A DNA stretch of 64,000 nucleotides from Arenicellaceae bacterium (GTDB taxonomy: Bacteria; Pseudomonadota; Gammaproteobacteria; Arenicellales; Arenicellaceae): the NCBI GenBank assembly GCA_029246505.1, contig JAQWNC010000030.1:1-64000 (forward strand). Direction: 5' to 3'. Below are positions 37,134-46,388 of the stretch, one piece after another. The first letter of the stretch is position 1; each line of letters begins with the position of its first letter. The notes beneath the pieces were generated by a model. That model was not told the origin of the DNA. It did not search any database and saw only the letters and a list, made by a program, of their open reading frames with translations. Both the position numbers and the translations under genes were made by a program.

Positions 37134-38219
37134 GTGGCAAGAGTATTCAATTTTAGTGCTGGTCCTGCGACCCTTCCTTTAGAGGTTTTGCAGACAATTC
37201 AAGAAGAAATTCTGGAGTGGGGTGGCACCGGCGCTTCGGTAATGGAAGTGTCGCACCGCGGTAAGCCATTTATGGCAATGGCTGCGCAGGCAGAGCAAGA
37301 CGCGCGTGATTTGCTGGGAATTTCAGACAATTATAAAGTGTTGTTTTTGCAGGGTGGGGCGCAAATGCAATTTTCCTCTATTCCACTGAATTTAATAGGC
37401 GATGCTGATAGTGCTGATTATGTGACTACTGGTTCATGGTCCAAAAAGGCTGTTGCAGAAGCTAAGCGTTTTTGTACGGTGAATGTCGCCCTGGATACAG
37501 AATCCAGTGGCTACACTAAAATTCCACCACAGGCTGAATGGAATACAAACCCTAACGCCGCATATTTACATTATTGCTCTAACGAAACAATTGGTGGTGT
37601 TGAGTTTAATTGGGTGCCGGATATTGGAGATGTACCATTAGTATGCGATATGTCTTCGAACTTTATGTCGCGCCCCGTCGACGTGAGTAAATATGGGCTA
37701 ATTTATGCCGGTGCTCAAAAAAATATTGGTCCTGCTGGGATAACAATGGTAATTGTGAGAGAAGACTTATTGCGTAAGACCAGTGACTTGGCACCATCCC
37801 TATTTAATTATGAAAAGCAGGCCGCATCTGATTCGATGGTCAATACCGTGCCAACATTTTGTTGGTATGTTTGTGGCCTGGTTTTTAAATGGCTTAAGAA
37901 TAATGGAGGTTTGGAAGCGATGGAGCAGATTAATATCCGTAAAGCCGCAAAGCTATATGACTGCATTGATAACTCGAATGGTTTTTATACTAATAGTGTC
38001 GAGGTGGCTTCCCGTTCGCGTATGAACGTAACGTTCATTTTGGACGATAGTAGTCTAGACATAGATTTTCTTGCTGAGTCGCATGATGCTGGTTTGCATT
38101 CCCTTAAAGGGCATCGGGCTGTCGGCGGAATGCGGGCTAGTATCTACAACGCAATGTCGGAAGCTGGCATCGATGCCTTAATTGCATTTATGCGAGATTT
38201 TCAGGTTCGAAACAGTTAA
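37134..38219 (+). CDS. serC: Phosphoserine aminotransferase
   Basis: The 361-residue PLP enzyme begins RVFNFSAGPATLPLEVL and has the conserved EVSHRGKPF, FLQGGAQMQF, CSNETIGGVEF and the PLP lysine in IYAGAQKNIGPAGITMVIV. RSRMNVTF and SLKGHRAVGGMRASIYNAM close the protein. It makes phosphoserine for serine and also acts in pyridoxal synthesis. The start is GTG with GGAG nine bases upstream. A phosphoglycerate dehydrogenase gene follows, giving the first two serine steps side by side. Confidence 0.97.
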   Translation: MARVFNFSAGPATLPLEVLQTIQEEILEWGGTGASVMEVSHRGKPFMAMAAQAEQDARDLLGISDNYKVLFLQGGAQMQFSSIPLNLIGDADSADYVTTGSWSKKAVAEAKRFCTVNVALDTESSGYTKIPPQAEWNTNPNAAYLHYCSNETIGGVEFNWVPDIGDVPLVCDMSSNFMSRPVDVSKYGLIYAGAQKNIGPAGITMVIVREDLLRKTSDLAPSLFNYEKQAASDSMVNTVPTFCWYVCGLVFKWLKNNGGLEAMEQINIRKAAKLYDCIDNSNGFYTNSVEVASRSRMNVTFILDDSSLDIDFLAESHDAGLHSLKGHRAVGGMRASIYNAMSEAGIDALIAFMRDFQVRNS

Positions 38220-38395
38220 TAAGCTGAAGTTATCTATTGGTATTTAGTCGATTTGAGTTGCGGTGAGTGCCAAGCTTGAGCCTAACAATACAATTTAGCT
38301 CTTAGTTCACACAGTTTTATGACTAAGGCAAATATTTAAAGTTCTATTGGAGCTTAGGGCACAATGATGATGCTTACTTTTATTGAAGAGTACAA

Positions 38396-39559
38396 ATGAC
38401 ATACCAAATACAAACCCTAAATAATATTTCGCCAGTTGGCCTGGATAGGCTCACCAAGGATTACAGTGTAGGTGATGATGTATCCGCACCGGATGCAATT
38501 TTGTTGCGGTCTTTCAAGATGCATGATTTGGAAATTCCTGTAACACTTAAAGCGGTGGGTCGGGCTGGTGCCGGAGTAAATAATATTCCAATTGATAAGC
38601 TTGCCAGCATGGGTATTCCAGTGTTTAACGCGCCTGGTGCCAATGCAAATGCGGTTAAAGAGTTAGTTTTGGCGGGCATGCTGATGTCTTGTCGAAACCT
38701 AACGGATGCTTGGATGTATGCCAGAGAGCTAAAGGGTGAGGATGCCGAGCTAGCCAAACTGGTTGAAGCTGGGAAAAAGAAATACGCAGGATTCGAATTA
38801 CCCGGACGGACCGTAGGTGTGGTTGGCTTGGGTGCGATCGGACGTTTAGTGGCTAACATGTGCGTTGAATTAGGTATGAACGTTATTGGTTTTGATCCAG
38901 CTCTAACAGTTGACGGTGCCTGGCAGTTATCTTCGAGAATATTACGTGCGCAAACTCTTGATGAGATGCTACCAAAGGTGGATTTCATTACTTTTCATGT
39001 ACCACTAATTGACGCCACGAAAGGTATGCTGAACGATAGCAATATCAATAAAATGCGTTCAGGTTCTACAGTTTTGAATATGGCACGCGGCGGCATAGTT
39101 GATGACGATGCGGTTTGTAGCGCAGTTGATTCAGGGCATTTACACGTTTATGTAACGGATTTCCCCAATAACCGTACCAAGCAGTCCCCGAAAGTGATAG
39201 GGCTGCCCCACCTAGCTGCTTCGACGGCTGAAGCAGAGGATAATTGCGCGATAATGGTGGCGGAGCAGGTGATGAATTTTCTTGAAAATGGCAATATTGT
39301 GAATTCGGTAAATTTTCCGCGAGTTGTTATGTCTCGTGGAACAAAACATCGTTTAATTGTTGCCAATGCTAATGTGCCAAATATGGTTGGACAGATATCC
39401 ACAGCAATGGCATCAGCAAAGCTCAATATTCATGACATGATTAATCAATCGCGTGGTGATATCGCCTATACGGTGGTGGACGTTGATAGTCCATTACCGG
39501 AAACTTTACTAGATGCAATTCTAAGTATTGATGGTGTGAAAATGGCGCGAGCTTTATAA
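38396..39559 (+). CDS. serA: D-3-Phosphoglycerate dehydrogenase (ACT-domain form)
   Basis: The 387-residue 2-hydroxyacid dehydrogenase has the substrate motif VGRAGAGVNNIPIDKLAS and NAPGANANAVKELVLAGML. The NAD loop is VGVVGLGAIGRLVANMCVEL, the catalytic arginine region is VLNMARGGIVDDDAV, and the histidine is in GLPHLAASTAEAE. A C-terminal ACT domain (IVANANVPNMVGQISTAM, then NIHDMINQSRGDIAYTVVDV) suggests serine feedback. It oxidises 3-phosphoglycerate, supplying SerC. Its position between serC and pheA differs from Pseudomonas, where hisC lies further along and serA is elsewhere. Confidence 0.93.
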   Translation: MTYQIQTLNNISPVGLDRLTKDYSVGDDVSAPDAILLRSFKMHDLEIPVTLKAVGRAGAGVNNIPIDKLASMGIPVFNAPGANANAVKELVLAGMLMSCRNLTDAWMYARELKGEDAELAKLVEAGKKKYAGFELPGRTVGVVGLGAIGRLVANMCVELGMNVIGFDPALTVDGAWQLSSRILRAQTLDEMLPKVDFITFHVPLIDATKGMLNDSNINKMRSGSTVLNMARGGIVDDDAVCSAVDSGHLHVYVTDFPNNRTKQSPKVIGLPHLAASTAEAEDNCAIMVAEQVMNFLENGNIVNSVNFPRVVMSRGTKHRLIVANANVPNMVGQISTAMASAKLNIHDMINQSRGDIAYTVVDVDSPLPETLLDAILSIDGVKMARAL

Positions 39560-39595
39560 ACTATTCTAGTTCGCTATGGATTTTGCAAATAAGCT

Positions 39596-40681
39596 ATGAC
39601 TGACGGTAAAAATAAGCTGGATGAGTTACGACTGAAAATCGACCTGCTCGATCAGAAAATTCAATCATTAATCAGTGAACGTGTAGCGGTCGCTGGTGAT
39701 ATAGCAAAGGCAAAAGTGGCTGGAGGTTCAACCGTATTTTATCGTCCGGAGCGTGAAGCTCAGGTTCTGAGGCGCATACGAGAGCGCAATGAAGGGCCGT
39801 TATCAGACGAAAAAATCGCCCGGCTTATGCGTGAAATTATGTCGGTCTCACTGGCAGAGGAGATGCCGTTAACCGTTGCATATTTAGGGCCTGAGGGAAC
39901 ATATACCCAAGCTGCGGTATTGAAACACTTTGGGCATGCGGTTACCCCTCGTGCGGTAAATACTATCGCCGCAGTATTTGAAAGCGTAGGAAGGGGCGAT
40001 TCGCATTACGGTGTGGTGCCGGTGGAAAATTCTTCCGAAGGTGTAGTCAGTAGTACACTAGATTTATTTCTTGAATCTGAGTTAAGCGTTTGTGGTGAGG
40101 TCCAGGTGCGAATAGAACATCAATTACTTGGCAAAGCTTCTGGCATTGATGCCGTGAAACGTATTTATGCCCACCCTCAGTCTTTTGGACAAACTCGCGC
40201 GTGGTTGGTTAACAACATGCCGGATGCTGAATTAGTTGCTGTTGAGAGTAATGCCCGCGGTGCTATTCGTGCTCAAGAAGATATGCAGTCCGCCTGTATA
40301 GCTAGCGAATTTGCCGCAAGTTTGTATGAATTACGAACCTTGGCCCAAAATATTCAAGATGACGTAAATAATACCACCCGGTTTCTTATTCTTGGGAAAA
40401 CGGCTTTTACGGCAAGTGGAGAAGATAAAACATCCGTCGTAGTTTCAACCAAGAATGAAGCAGGCGCTCTACATAGCTTGCTAGAGCCATTAGCACGATA
40501 CAACGTTAGTATGACCAGAATCGAATCACGCCCATCAAGGCAGGGGTTGTGGGAATATGTATTTTTTATGGATTTGGTCGGACATTCAGAAGAGGAAAAT
40601 GTTGCTCGCGTGTTAGCAGATTTGGAGAAGGAGGCGGCTTACTTCAAATTATTAGGCTCATACCCAGAAGCTGCACTTTAA
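39596..40681 (+). CDS. pheA: Bifunctional chorismate mutase / prephenate dehydratase
   Basis: The 361-residue P-protein has three parts. The first is an N-terminal AroQ chorismate mutase helix bundle (DELRLKIDLLDQKIQSLISE, VAVAGDIAKAK). The second is the dehydratase domain (AYLGPEGTYTQAAVLKHFG, GVVPVENSSEGVVSSTLDLF, NNTTRFLILGK). The third is the ACT regulatory domain with the phenylalanine site GALHSLLEPLARYNVSMTRI and ESRPSRQGLWEYVFFMDL. It converts chorismate to phenylpyruvate and is normally inhibited by phenylalanine. It starts 36 bases after serA and is followed closely by tyrA and aroA, one likely operon. Confidence 0.96.
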   Translation: MTDGKNKLDELRLKIDLLDQKIQSLISERVAVAGDIAKAKVAGGSTVFYRPEREAQVLRRIRERNEGPLSDEKIARLMREIMSVSLAEEMPLTVAYLGPEGTYTQAAVLKHFGHAVTPRAVNTIAAVFESVGRGDSHYGVVPVENSSEGVVSSTLDLFLESELSVCGEVQVRIEHQLLGKASGIDAVKRIYAHPQSFGQTRAWLVNNMPDAELVAVESNARGAIRAQEDMQSACIASEFAASLYELRTLAQNIQDDVNNTTRFLILGKTAFTASGEDKTSVVVSTKNEAGALHSLLEPLARYNVSMTRIESRPSRQGLWEYVFFMDLVGHSEEENVARVLADLEKEAAYFKLLGSYPEAAL

Positions 40682-40708
40682 TACGAGCGATCAAATAAGG
40701 TTTTAAAT

Positions 40709-41599
40709 ATGTCGGTGCGCTACCAATTTGAGAAAATGGTTATTGTTGGAGTAGGCCTAATTGGTGGGTCTTTGGCACGCGTGGTCCGGCACAAACGCAT
40801 CGCTGCAAAAGTTGTTGGTGTTACCAGGTCACGTGAATCAATAGAAAAGGCTCTAAAATTAGGAGTTATTGATTCTGGCACTAACTCACTTGGAGAGGCC
40901 TTGCCTGGGGCAGATTTTGTGGTGTTAGCCACCCCAGTAAAAACATTAGAACGGCAACTTGGCGAGGTGGCAACGTTAACCTCAGATGATTGCACAGTGA
41001 CTGATGTTGGTAGTGTGAAGACTAATTTGGTTGAAGCGGTTGCTTCAGGTTTCCCAAGCATGTTGAAACGCTTCGTTCCAGGCCACCCTATAGCGGGTAA
41101 GGAAAGTTCCGGTGTTGGGGCTTCAACTGTTGATTTGTTCGAAGGAAACAATGTAATCATCACACCAATCGAACAGTCGTCTTTTTATCATATCGAACGT
41201 GTTACATGCTTATGGGAATCTGTAGGTGCCCAGGTATTAAGTATGACACCGGCTGATCATGATCGCGTATTTGCCTGGACCAGTCATTTGCCGCATGCAG
41301 TTGCATTCGCGCTGGTTAAAGCGATGGCGAGTCATACTGAGGCCGATACAATGTTCGATCTTGCTGCCGGCGGGTTTTACGACTTTACCCGTATCTCATC
41401 GAGTGATCCGGTAATGTGGCGAGATGTTAGCCTGGCCAATAAAGAGGCCCTGTTAGAGGCGATTAGCGGCTATAAAGAGGCATTGAATGAGTTAGAAAGG
41501 CTTATTGTCAGTGGTGATTCAATCGGTATTGAACGCTATTTTAAGCAGGCGCGAGATGCCCGTAATATGGGGTTGGAGCAAAAAAATGGTATTGTTTGA
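40709..41599 (+). CDS. tyrA: Prephenate dehydrogenase
   Basis: The 296-residue enzyme has the NAD loop MVIVGVGLIGGSLARVVRHK, the VVLATPVKTLERQL strand, PGHPIAGKESSGVGA with the substrate histidine region, and TSHLPHAVAFALVKAM. It makes 4-hydroxyphenylpyruvate (or uses arogenate) for tyrosine. No chorismate mutase domain and no ACT domain are attached. In Pseudomonas this domain is fused to AroA; here aroA is a separate gene starting 17 bases later. Confidence 0.95.
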   Translation: MSVRYQFEKMVIVGVGLIGGSLARVVRHKRIAAKVVGVTRSRESIEKALKLGVIDSGTNSLGEALPGADFVVLATPVKTLERQLGEVATLTSDDCTVTDVGSVKTNLVEAVASGFPSMLKRFVPGHPIAGKESSGVGASTVDLFEGNNVIITPIEQSSFYHIERVTCLWESVGAQVLSMTPADHDRVFAWTSHLPHAVAFALVKAMASHTEADTMFDLAAGGFYDFTRISSSDPVMWRDVSLANKEALLEAISGYKEALNELERLIVSGDSIGIERYFKQARDARNMGLEQKNGIV

Positions 41600-41616
41600 A
41601 CTAACGATTATGCCTT

Positions 41617-42960
41617 ATGACCGAACCCTTGTCTGAACTGTGCTTTGTTAGTGCCAAAGCACAGGTAATACATGGATCGATAAGGGTGCCAGGCGACAAG
41701 TCTATTTCGCATCGATCGGTAATATTTTCTGCGCTAGCGGATGGCGTATCTAATATAGAAGGATTACTCGAGGGCGAGGACGTGCTGGCAACCTTGGCTG
41801 CGTTTCGAGCGATGGGTGTTCAGGCAGAAGGTCCGGTTGACGGTAAATTAACCGTATACGGCGTTGGAATGCAGGGTTTAGAAGCTCCAGAGTCTCCGCT
41901 CGACATGGGGAATTCAGGTACTGCGATGCGTTTAATGAGTGGATTATTGTCAGCACAATCATTCACTTCTGTGCTGATCGGCGATGAGTCACTGTCCAAA
42001 CGCCCTATGCGGCGAGTTATGCTTCCGCTTAAGCTGATGGATGCCAATTGTAGCGCGGAGCAGGACGGAACGCCGCCGATTGAGATACATGCCAGTGAGC
42101 AGTTAAATGGCATTCACTATGATTTACCGGTAGCAAGTGCCCAGGTTAAATCTGCGATACTGCTCGCAGGATTGTATGCTAAAGGTACCACTAAGGTGGT
42201 AGAGCCTGCGGCCACTCGTGACCATACTGAGCGTATGTTGAATGCTTATGGCTATGTCTGCTCTGCTGAGCAGGGAGTTATTTGTTTAACCGGTGGGGGC
42301 AAGTTAACCGCACAAGATATTTCGATCCCCGCGGATATTTCTTCAGCGTCCTTCTTCATGGTGCTTGCTAGCATTATTCCAGATGCTAATTTGTTATTAG
42401 AACATGTGGGTGTTAATGCCACTCGCGTGGGAGTCATTAATATATTGAGGCTTATGGGTGCTGATATAGAGTTACTCAATCAACGCGAGGCTGGTGGTGA
42501 GCGGGTAGCAGATATTCAAGTGCGTTATCGATGTTTAACTGCAGTGGATGTGCCACCTGAGCAGGTACCGTTAGCGATTGATGAGTTTCCAGTGCTGTGT
42601 ATTGCTGCCGCCTGCGCAACTGGGGTAACCCGGTTTCGAGGCGCAGAGGAACTAAGACATAAAGAAAGTGATCGTATTTTTGCAATGAGTGAAGGTCTGC
42701 GGGCTATTGGTGTCAAGATCGATGAGTACCCAGATGGAATGGATATCGAAGGTGGAGATATACGCGGAGGGAAGGTCGATAGTCAGTTAGATCATCGTAT
42801 AGCAATGGCGTTTGCAGTTGCTGGTGCAGTTGCGGAAAACCCTATCGAGATAAGCCGCTGTGAAAATGTAGCAACATCTTTTCCTAATTTTGTCGAATTA
42901 GCTAATCAAGTAGGTATGCGGCTGAGTATCAATAACCCTATTATAGGAGGCCGTAATTAA
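41617..42960 (+). CDS. aroA: 5-Enolpyruvylshikimate-3-phosphate synthase
   Basis: The 447-residue enzyme has the substrate motif RVPGDKSISHRSVIFSALA, LDMGNSGTAMRLMSGLLSAQ, SKRPMRRVMLPL and the late RGAEELRHKESDRI. It condenses PEP with shikimate 3-phosphate, the glyphosate-sensitive step. Around the inhibitor site the sequence is the common LDMGNSGTAMRLM form. It ends with TAA at 42958-42960, directly followed by cmk, whose probable ATT start overlaps that stop. Supplies chorismate to PheA and TyrA upstream. Confidence 0.97.
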   Translation: MTEPLSELCFVSAKAQVIHGSIRVPGDKSISHRSVIFSALADGVSNIEGLLEGEDVLATLAAFRAMGVQAEGPVDGKLTVYGVGMQGLEAPESPLDMGNSGTAMRLMSGLLSAQSFTSVLIGDESLSKRPMRRVMLPLKLMDANCSAEQDGTPPIEIHASEQLNGIHYDLPVASAQVKSAILLAGLYAKGTTKVVEPAATRDHTERMLNAYGYVCSAEQGVICLTGGGKLTAQDISIPADISSASFFMVLASIIPDANLLLEHVGVNATRVGVINILRLMGADIELLNQREAGGERVADIQVRYRCLTAVDVPPEQVPLAIDEFPVLCIAAACATGVTRFRGAEELRHKESDRIFAMSEGLRAIGVKIDEYPDGMDIEGGDIRGGKVDSQLDHRIAMAFAVAGAVAENPIEISRCENVATSFPNFVELANQVGMRLSINNPIIGGRN

Positions 42961-43669
42961 GCCAGCCTCAAACCTCCCACCAGTACTGGCATTGGATGGC
43001 CCTAGTGGTGCGGGTAAAGGTACGGTTGGTACCCGTTGTGCAGAGCAGCTTGGCTGGCATTACCTTGATAGCGGCGCGATTTATCGTGCGGTAGCTTGGC
43101 AGGCGCTTGCCGCTGGTGTGGCAGCGGGTGATGACGAGGGGTTACGCGGTATTTGCGATTCCTTACATTTTAGAAGTGTTCCCAATCTTGGTGATGTGGT
43201 TGATATATTCGTTAATGATCAAAATATTACTAGTGATGTTCGTGGCGAAGAGGTAGGTATACATGCTTCCCATTTTGCAGCCAGACCAGTGGTAAGAGAA
43301 TGTTTGCTTACCCTTCAACGGCGTTCTCGCCAGTGGCCAGGTTTGGTGGCCGATGGTCGTGATATGGGTACTGTGGTTTTTGCTGACGCAACTGCTAAAG
43401 TATTCGTTACTGCAAATGCGGAAGTACGCGCCGAAAGACGATATAAGCAGTTGAAGGAAAAGGGGTTGGGTGGTAATCTCCGCGCCCTTCTTGAAGCGAT
43501 CAAGGAACGCGACGCCCGGGATTCGGGGCGAGCGGTATCTCCACTAAAACCAGCGGATGATGCCACTATTCTTGACACCTCTGATATGAGTATTGATGAG
43601 GTGGTGTCCGCGGTACTTGATTTGGTTAACCAACATTTGCATCCGATCCGGCCGGACCGCAATAAATGA
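42956..43669 (+). CDS. cmk: Cytidylate kinase, probable ATT start
   Basis: The kinase begins with PVLALDGPSGAGKGTVGTRC, the Cmk P-loop, and has HYLDSGAIYRAVAW, VADGRDMGTVVFADATAKVF and DARDSGRAVSPLKPADDATI. It phosphorylates CMP and dCMP. No ATG, GTG or TTG lies ahead of the first beta strand. The in-frame stop TAG at 42944 leaves only ATT at 42956 as a sensible start, five bases after a perfect AGGAGG. That gives 237 residues. CTG 42986 or TTG 42992 would remove the strand PVLAL and give under 226 residues. The ATT overlaps the aroA stop by five bases. Start confidence is moderate; function is certain. Confidence 0.9.
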   Translation: MKPASNLPPVLALDGPSGAGKGTVGTRCAEQLGWHYLDSGAIYRAVAWQALAAGVAAGDDEGLRGICDSLHFRSVPNLGDVVDIFVNDQNITSDVRGEEVGIHASHFAARPVVRECLLTLQRRSRQWPGLVADGRDMGTVVFADATAKVFVTANAEVRAERRYKQLKEKGLGGNLRALLEAIKERDARDSGRAVSPLKPADDATILDTSDMSIDEVVSAVLDLVNQHLHPIRPDRNK

Positions 43670-43717
43670 TTAGGCTGCTGTCATCGCGATTACGTGCTGA
43701 TAGCAAGGTAAAATGAA

Positions 43718-45391
43718 ATGAGTGAGAGCTTTGCAGAGCTATTTGAAGAAAGTTTAAAAGAAACGGTTATGACCGTTGGAAAAGTGATCTCAGCGCAAAT
43801 TGTGGAGGTCGCGGGTGATTACGTCACCGTAAATGCCGGACTAAAGTCTGAAGCAGAAATTCCATTGATTCAGTTCGGTCCTATGGATGCCGAAGAAGAA
43901 CTTAAAGTTGGAGACTTCGTGGATGTTGCCATTGAAGCTCTGGAAGACGGGTTTGGTCGTACTCGGTTGTCTCGTGAAAAAGCGCGTCGAGTTAAAGTTT
44001 GGGATGAGTTGGAAAAAGCGCAAGAAAACGAAGAAATCGTTATTGGTCAGATAACTGGCAAAGTCAAAGGTGGCTTTACGGTTTCTCTGCAAAATGTTCG
44101 GGCATTTTTACCAGGTTCACTGGTCGATGTTCGTCCGGTTAAAGATACCGCGTATCTGGAAGGACGCGATCTTGAATTGAAAGTAATTAAACTCGATCGC
44201 CAACGGAACAATGTTGTTGTTTCCAGACGTGCAGTCGTAGAGAACGAAATGGGTGCCGAGCGCGAACAATTGCTCGAGAAGTTAGAGGAAGGCCAAATTG
44301 TTAAAGGTATTGTGAAAAACCTTACTGATTATGGTGCATTTATTAACTTGGGTGGCTTGGACGGACTATTGCATATCACTGATATGGCATGGAAACGAGT
44401 CAAGCATCCATCGGAAGTGCTCGAGGTTGGTCAAGAGCTGGATGCTCGTGTGCTGAAGTTTGATCGGGAAAAAGGTCGGGTTTCGTTAGGTATTAAACAA
44501 TTAGGTGATGATCCTTGGGTAGATCTGCCGCGGCGTTACCCAGAAGACACTCGACTTTTTGGTAAGGTTACCAACATTACCGATTATGGTGCTTTTGTCG
44601 AAATTGAAGAAGGAGTTGAAGGTTTGGTGCATGTATCTGAAATGGACTGGACCAACAAGAATGTTCACCCAAGCAAAATTACAACGCTGGGAGATGAAGT
44701 TCAGGTGATGGTATTAGATGTCGATGAAGACCGTCGCCGTATATCACTTGGTATGAAGCAATGTAAAACTAATCCTTGGGAAGAGTTTACTGCTTTATAT
44801 AAGAAAGGCGATAAAGTTACCGGACAGATTAAATCAATAACAGACTTTGGGATTTTTATTGGTTTGGATGGTGGCATTGATGGACTGATCCATTTGAGTG
44901 ATCTTTCGTGGGAAGACGAAGGTGAAGACGCGCTTAGAGACTTTAATAAAGGCGATGACGTAGAGGCGGTGGTATTAGCCGTAGATCCCGAGCGTGAGCG
45001 AATCTCTTTAGGTGTTAAGCAAGTTCAAGGTGATCCTTTCTCTGACTTTGTTGCCGCTAATGGTAAAGGTAGTGTGGTGTCCGGTGTGATTGGTGTGGTC
45101 GATGCACGAGGCGCTACTGTAAACTTTGGTGATGGTGTGGAAGGTTACTTGAGAGCATCTGAGCTTTCGCGTGATCAGGTTGAAGATGCGCGTAGTTACT
45201 TAAAAGAAGCCGATGAAATTGACTCTAAAGTGATTAGTTTTGATCGTAAGTCACGGCGTATTTCACTCTCGGTCAAGGCCCTTGAAGTACAAAAAGAAAG
45301 TGAAGTAATTCAGGAATATAACCAAAAATCTGCTGGCGGAAGTAGTCAACTCGCTGATAAACTTAAAGAAAAGCTGAAAGCTAGTGAGTAA
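43718..45391 (+). CDS. rpsA: 30S ribosomal protein S1
   Basis: The 557-residue protein has six S1/OB domains in a row. Examples of the repeating strand are [40 protein letters not shown] and [20 protein letters not shown]. The first two divergent domains anchor to the ribosome ([16 protein letters not shown]); the rest bind mRNA. It delivers mRNA to the 30S subunit. cmk-rpsA-ihfB is a conserved gammaproteobacterial order. A hairpin 45 bases after the stop probably terminates the transcript. Confidence 0.98.
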   Translation: MSESFAELFEESLKETVMTVGKVISAQIVEVAGDYVTVNAGLKSEAEIPLIQFGPMDAEEELKVGDFVDVAIEALEDGFGRTRLSREKARRVKVWDELEKAQENEEIVIGQITGKVKGGFTVSLQNVRAFLPGSLVDVRPVKDTAYLEGRDLELKVIKLDRQRNNVVVSRRAVVENEMGAEREQLLEKLEEGQIVKGIVKNLTDYGAFINLGGLDGLLHITDMAWKRVKHPSEVLEVGQELDARVLKFDREKGRVSLGIKQLGDDPWVDLPRRYPEDTRLFGKVTNITDYGAFVEIEEGVEGLVHVSEMDWTNKNVHPSKITTLGDEVQVMVLDVDEDRRRISLGMKQCKTNPWEEFTALYKKGDKVTGQIKSITDFGIFIGLDGGIDGLIHLSDLSWEDEGEDALRDFNKGDDVEAVVLAVDPERERISLGVKQVQGDPFSDFVAANGKGSVVSGVIGVVDARGATVNFGDGVEGYLRASELSRDQVEDARSYLKEADEIDSKVISFDRKSRRISLSVKALEVQKESEVIQEYNQKSAGGSSQLADKLKEKLKASE

Positions 45392-45435
45392 GATTTTACT
45401 AAAAGAGATTCTATTAAATACGCTTTAATAATATT

Positions 45436-45464
45436 GCCGACTTACCAGAAATTGGTGGGTCGGC
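45436..45464 (+). terminator. Probable terminator after rpsA
   Basis: GCCGACTTACCA pairs with TGGTGGGTCGGC (12 pairs, two of them G-T) around a five-base loop. The following TTGCCTTCTTT is T-rich but broken, so termination may be partial. Confidence 0.55.
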
Positions 45465-45494
45465 GTTGCCTTCTTTAGCATGAGTATTGATTGA

Positions 45495-45507
45495 TATCAA
45501 AAGTTTG
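45495..45507 (+). promoter_or_regulatory. Consensus IHF binding site upstream of ihfB
   Basis: TATCAAAAGTTTG matches the IHF consensus WATCAANNNNTTR at every fixed position. It ends about 98 bases before the ihfB start, where autorepression by IHF is known in E. coli. By base composition one or two chance matches are expected in 64 kb, so position is the main support. Confidence 0.55.
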
Positions 45508-45605
45508 TTTTGGTTTCAACAGATAGATTATTTGGAAAGCTCGGTTCGCTAACAGTTTGGCAAGCTAACGACTGAACATAGCATATAAAAAAGGTGCATT
45601 TGTAT

Positions 45606-45917
45606 ATGACTGACTCGACAATTACCAAGTCCGAAATTATTGATATTTTGGCTGATGCGCAGCCTCAGTTTCCGCATCGAGACGTTGAGCTCGCGGTAAA
45701 ATCTATCATTGATCATATGAGGGACTCGCTTATAGAGGGAGATCGTATAGAAATCCGCGGGTTTGGTAGCTTTTCGTTACATCATCGTGCCTCGCGTTTA
45801 GGTCGCAACCCTAAAACTGGAGCGGCTGTTCAAGTTAAAGATAAGTACGTGCCACATTTTAAGCCCGGAAAAGAGTTGCGTGATCGGGTCGATTTTAAAG
45901 GCAAAAAGCAAGAATAG
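45606..45917 (+). CDS. ihfB: Integration host factor beta subunit
   Basis: From ATG 45606 the product is 103 residues. A GTG four codons earlier overlaps the AAAAAAGG Shine-Dalgarno and is less likely. [20 protein letters not shown] starts the family fold, and the DNA-wrapping arm and tip are [20 protein letters not shown] and [25 protein letters not shown] ends it. IHF bends DNA by about 160 degrees in recombination and transcription. The longer FKPGKELR ending and rpsA linkage mark it as the beta subunit. Confidence 0.97.
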   Translation: MTDSTITKSEIIDILADAQPQFPHRDVELAVKSIIDHMRDSLIEGDRIEIRGFGSFSLHHRASRLGRNPKTGAAVQVKDKYVPHFKPGKELRDRVDFKGKKQE

Positions 45918-46093
45918 GACTTCTAACTAGATTAATAAGACTCGTGGTTAGGTGTCTGAAGCCAGTCTTTATGCTGTAAGACCTTAGGATGCTTATTTTT
46001 AAGTCTCATGGGCCACAAAAAGGATGGTTATTTTAATCAATTGTCAATTGAAAAGAGCAAAGTCCGGCGAAGTGTTAAACGAAGAGATATCCA

Positions 46094-46387
46094 GTGCGTA
46101 AAATAGTTTTGCTAATTTCTATGTTTGTTGTTATTACACTAGCGATAACATTTGCGTTACGTAATCCGCAGGTTGTAGAAATTAACTACTACATGGGCTT
46201 TATTTGGCGCGGTCAACTTACGTTTCTTTTATTAATCACACTTTCTGTTGGCATGATCTTCTCGGCCTTGATAATGTCAATATCATTAGTTAAACATCGT
46301 GCGCGTGCATCCCGGGCTAATCGTAGGGCACTTAAATTAGAGAACCAACTCGATGAGCTAAAGGCTTTGCCGGTCGACGGGATTTAA
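46094..46387 (+). CDS. lapA: Lipopolysaccharide assembly protein A (LapA/YciS)
   Basis: The 97-residue membrane protein has two hydrophobic helices (IVLLISMFVVITLAITFALR and FLLLITLSVGMIFSALIMSI) with NPQVVEINYYMGFIWRG between them, then a basic cytoplasmic coil (RARASRANRRALKLENQL). LapA works with LapB in regulating LPS synthesis through FtsH/LpxC. The start is GTG. It is followed one base later by lapB, the standard pair. Confidence 0.93.
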   Translation: MRKIVLLISMFVVITLAITFALRNPQVVEINYYMGFIWRGQLTFLLLITLSVGMIFSALIMSISLVKHRARASRANRRALKLENQLDELKALPVDGI

Positions 46388-46388
46388 A

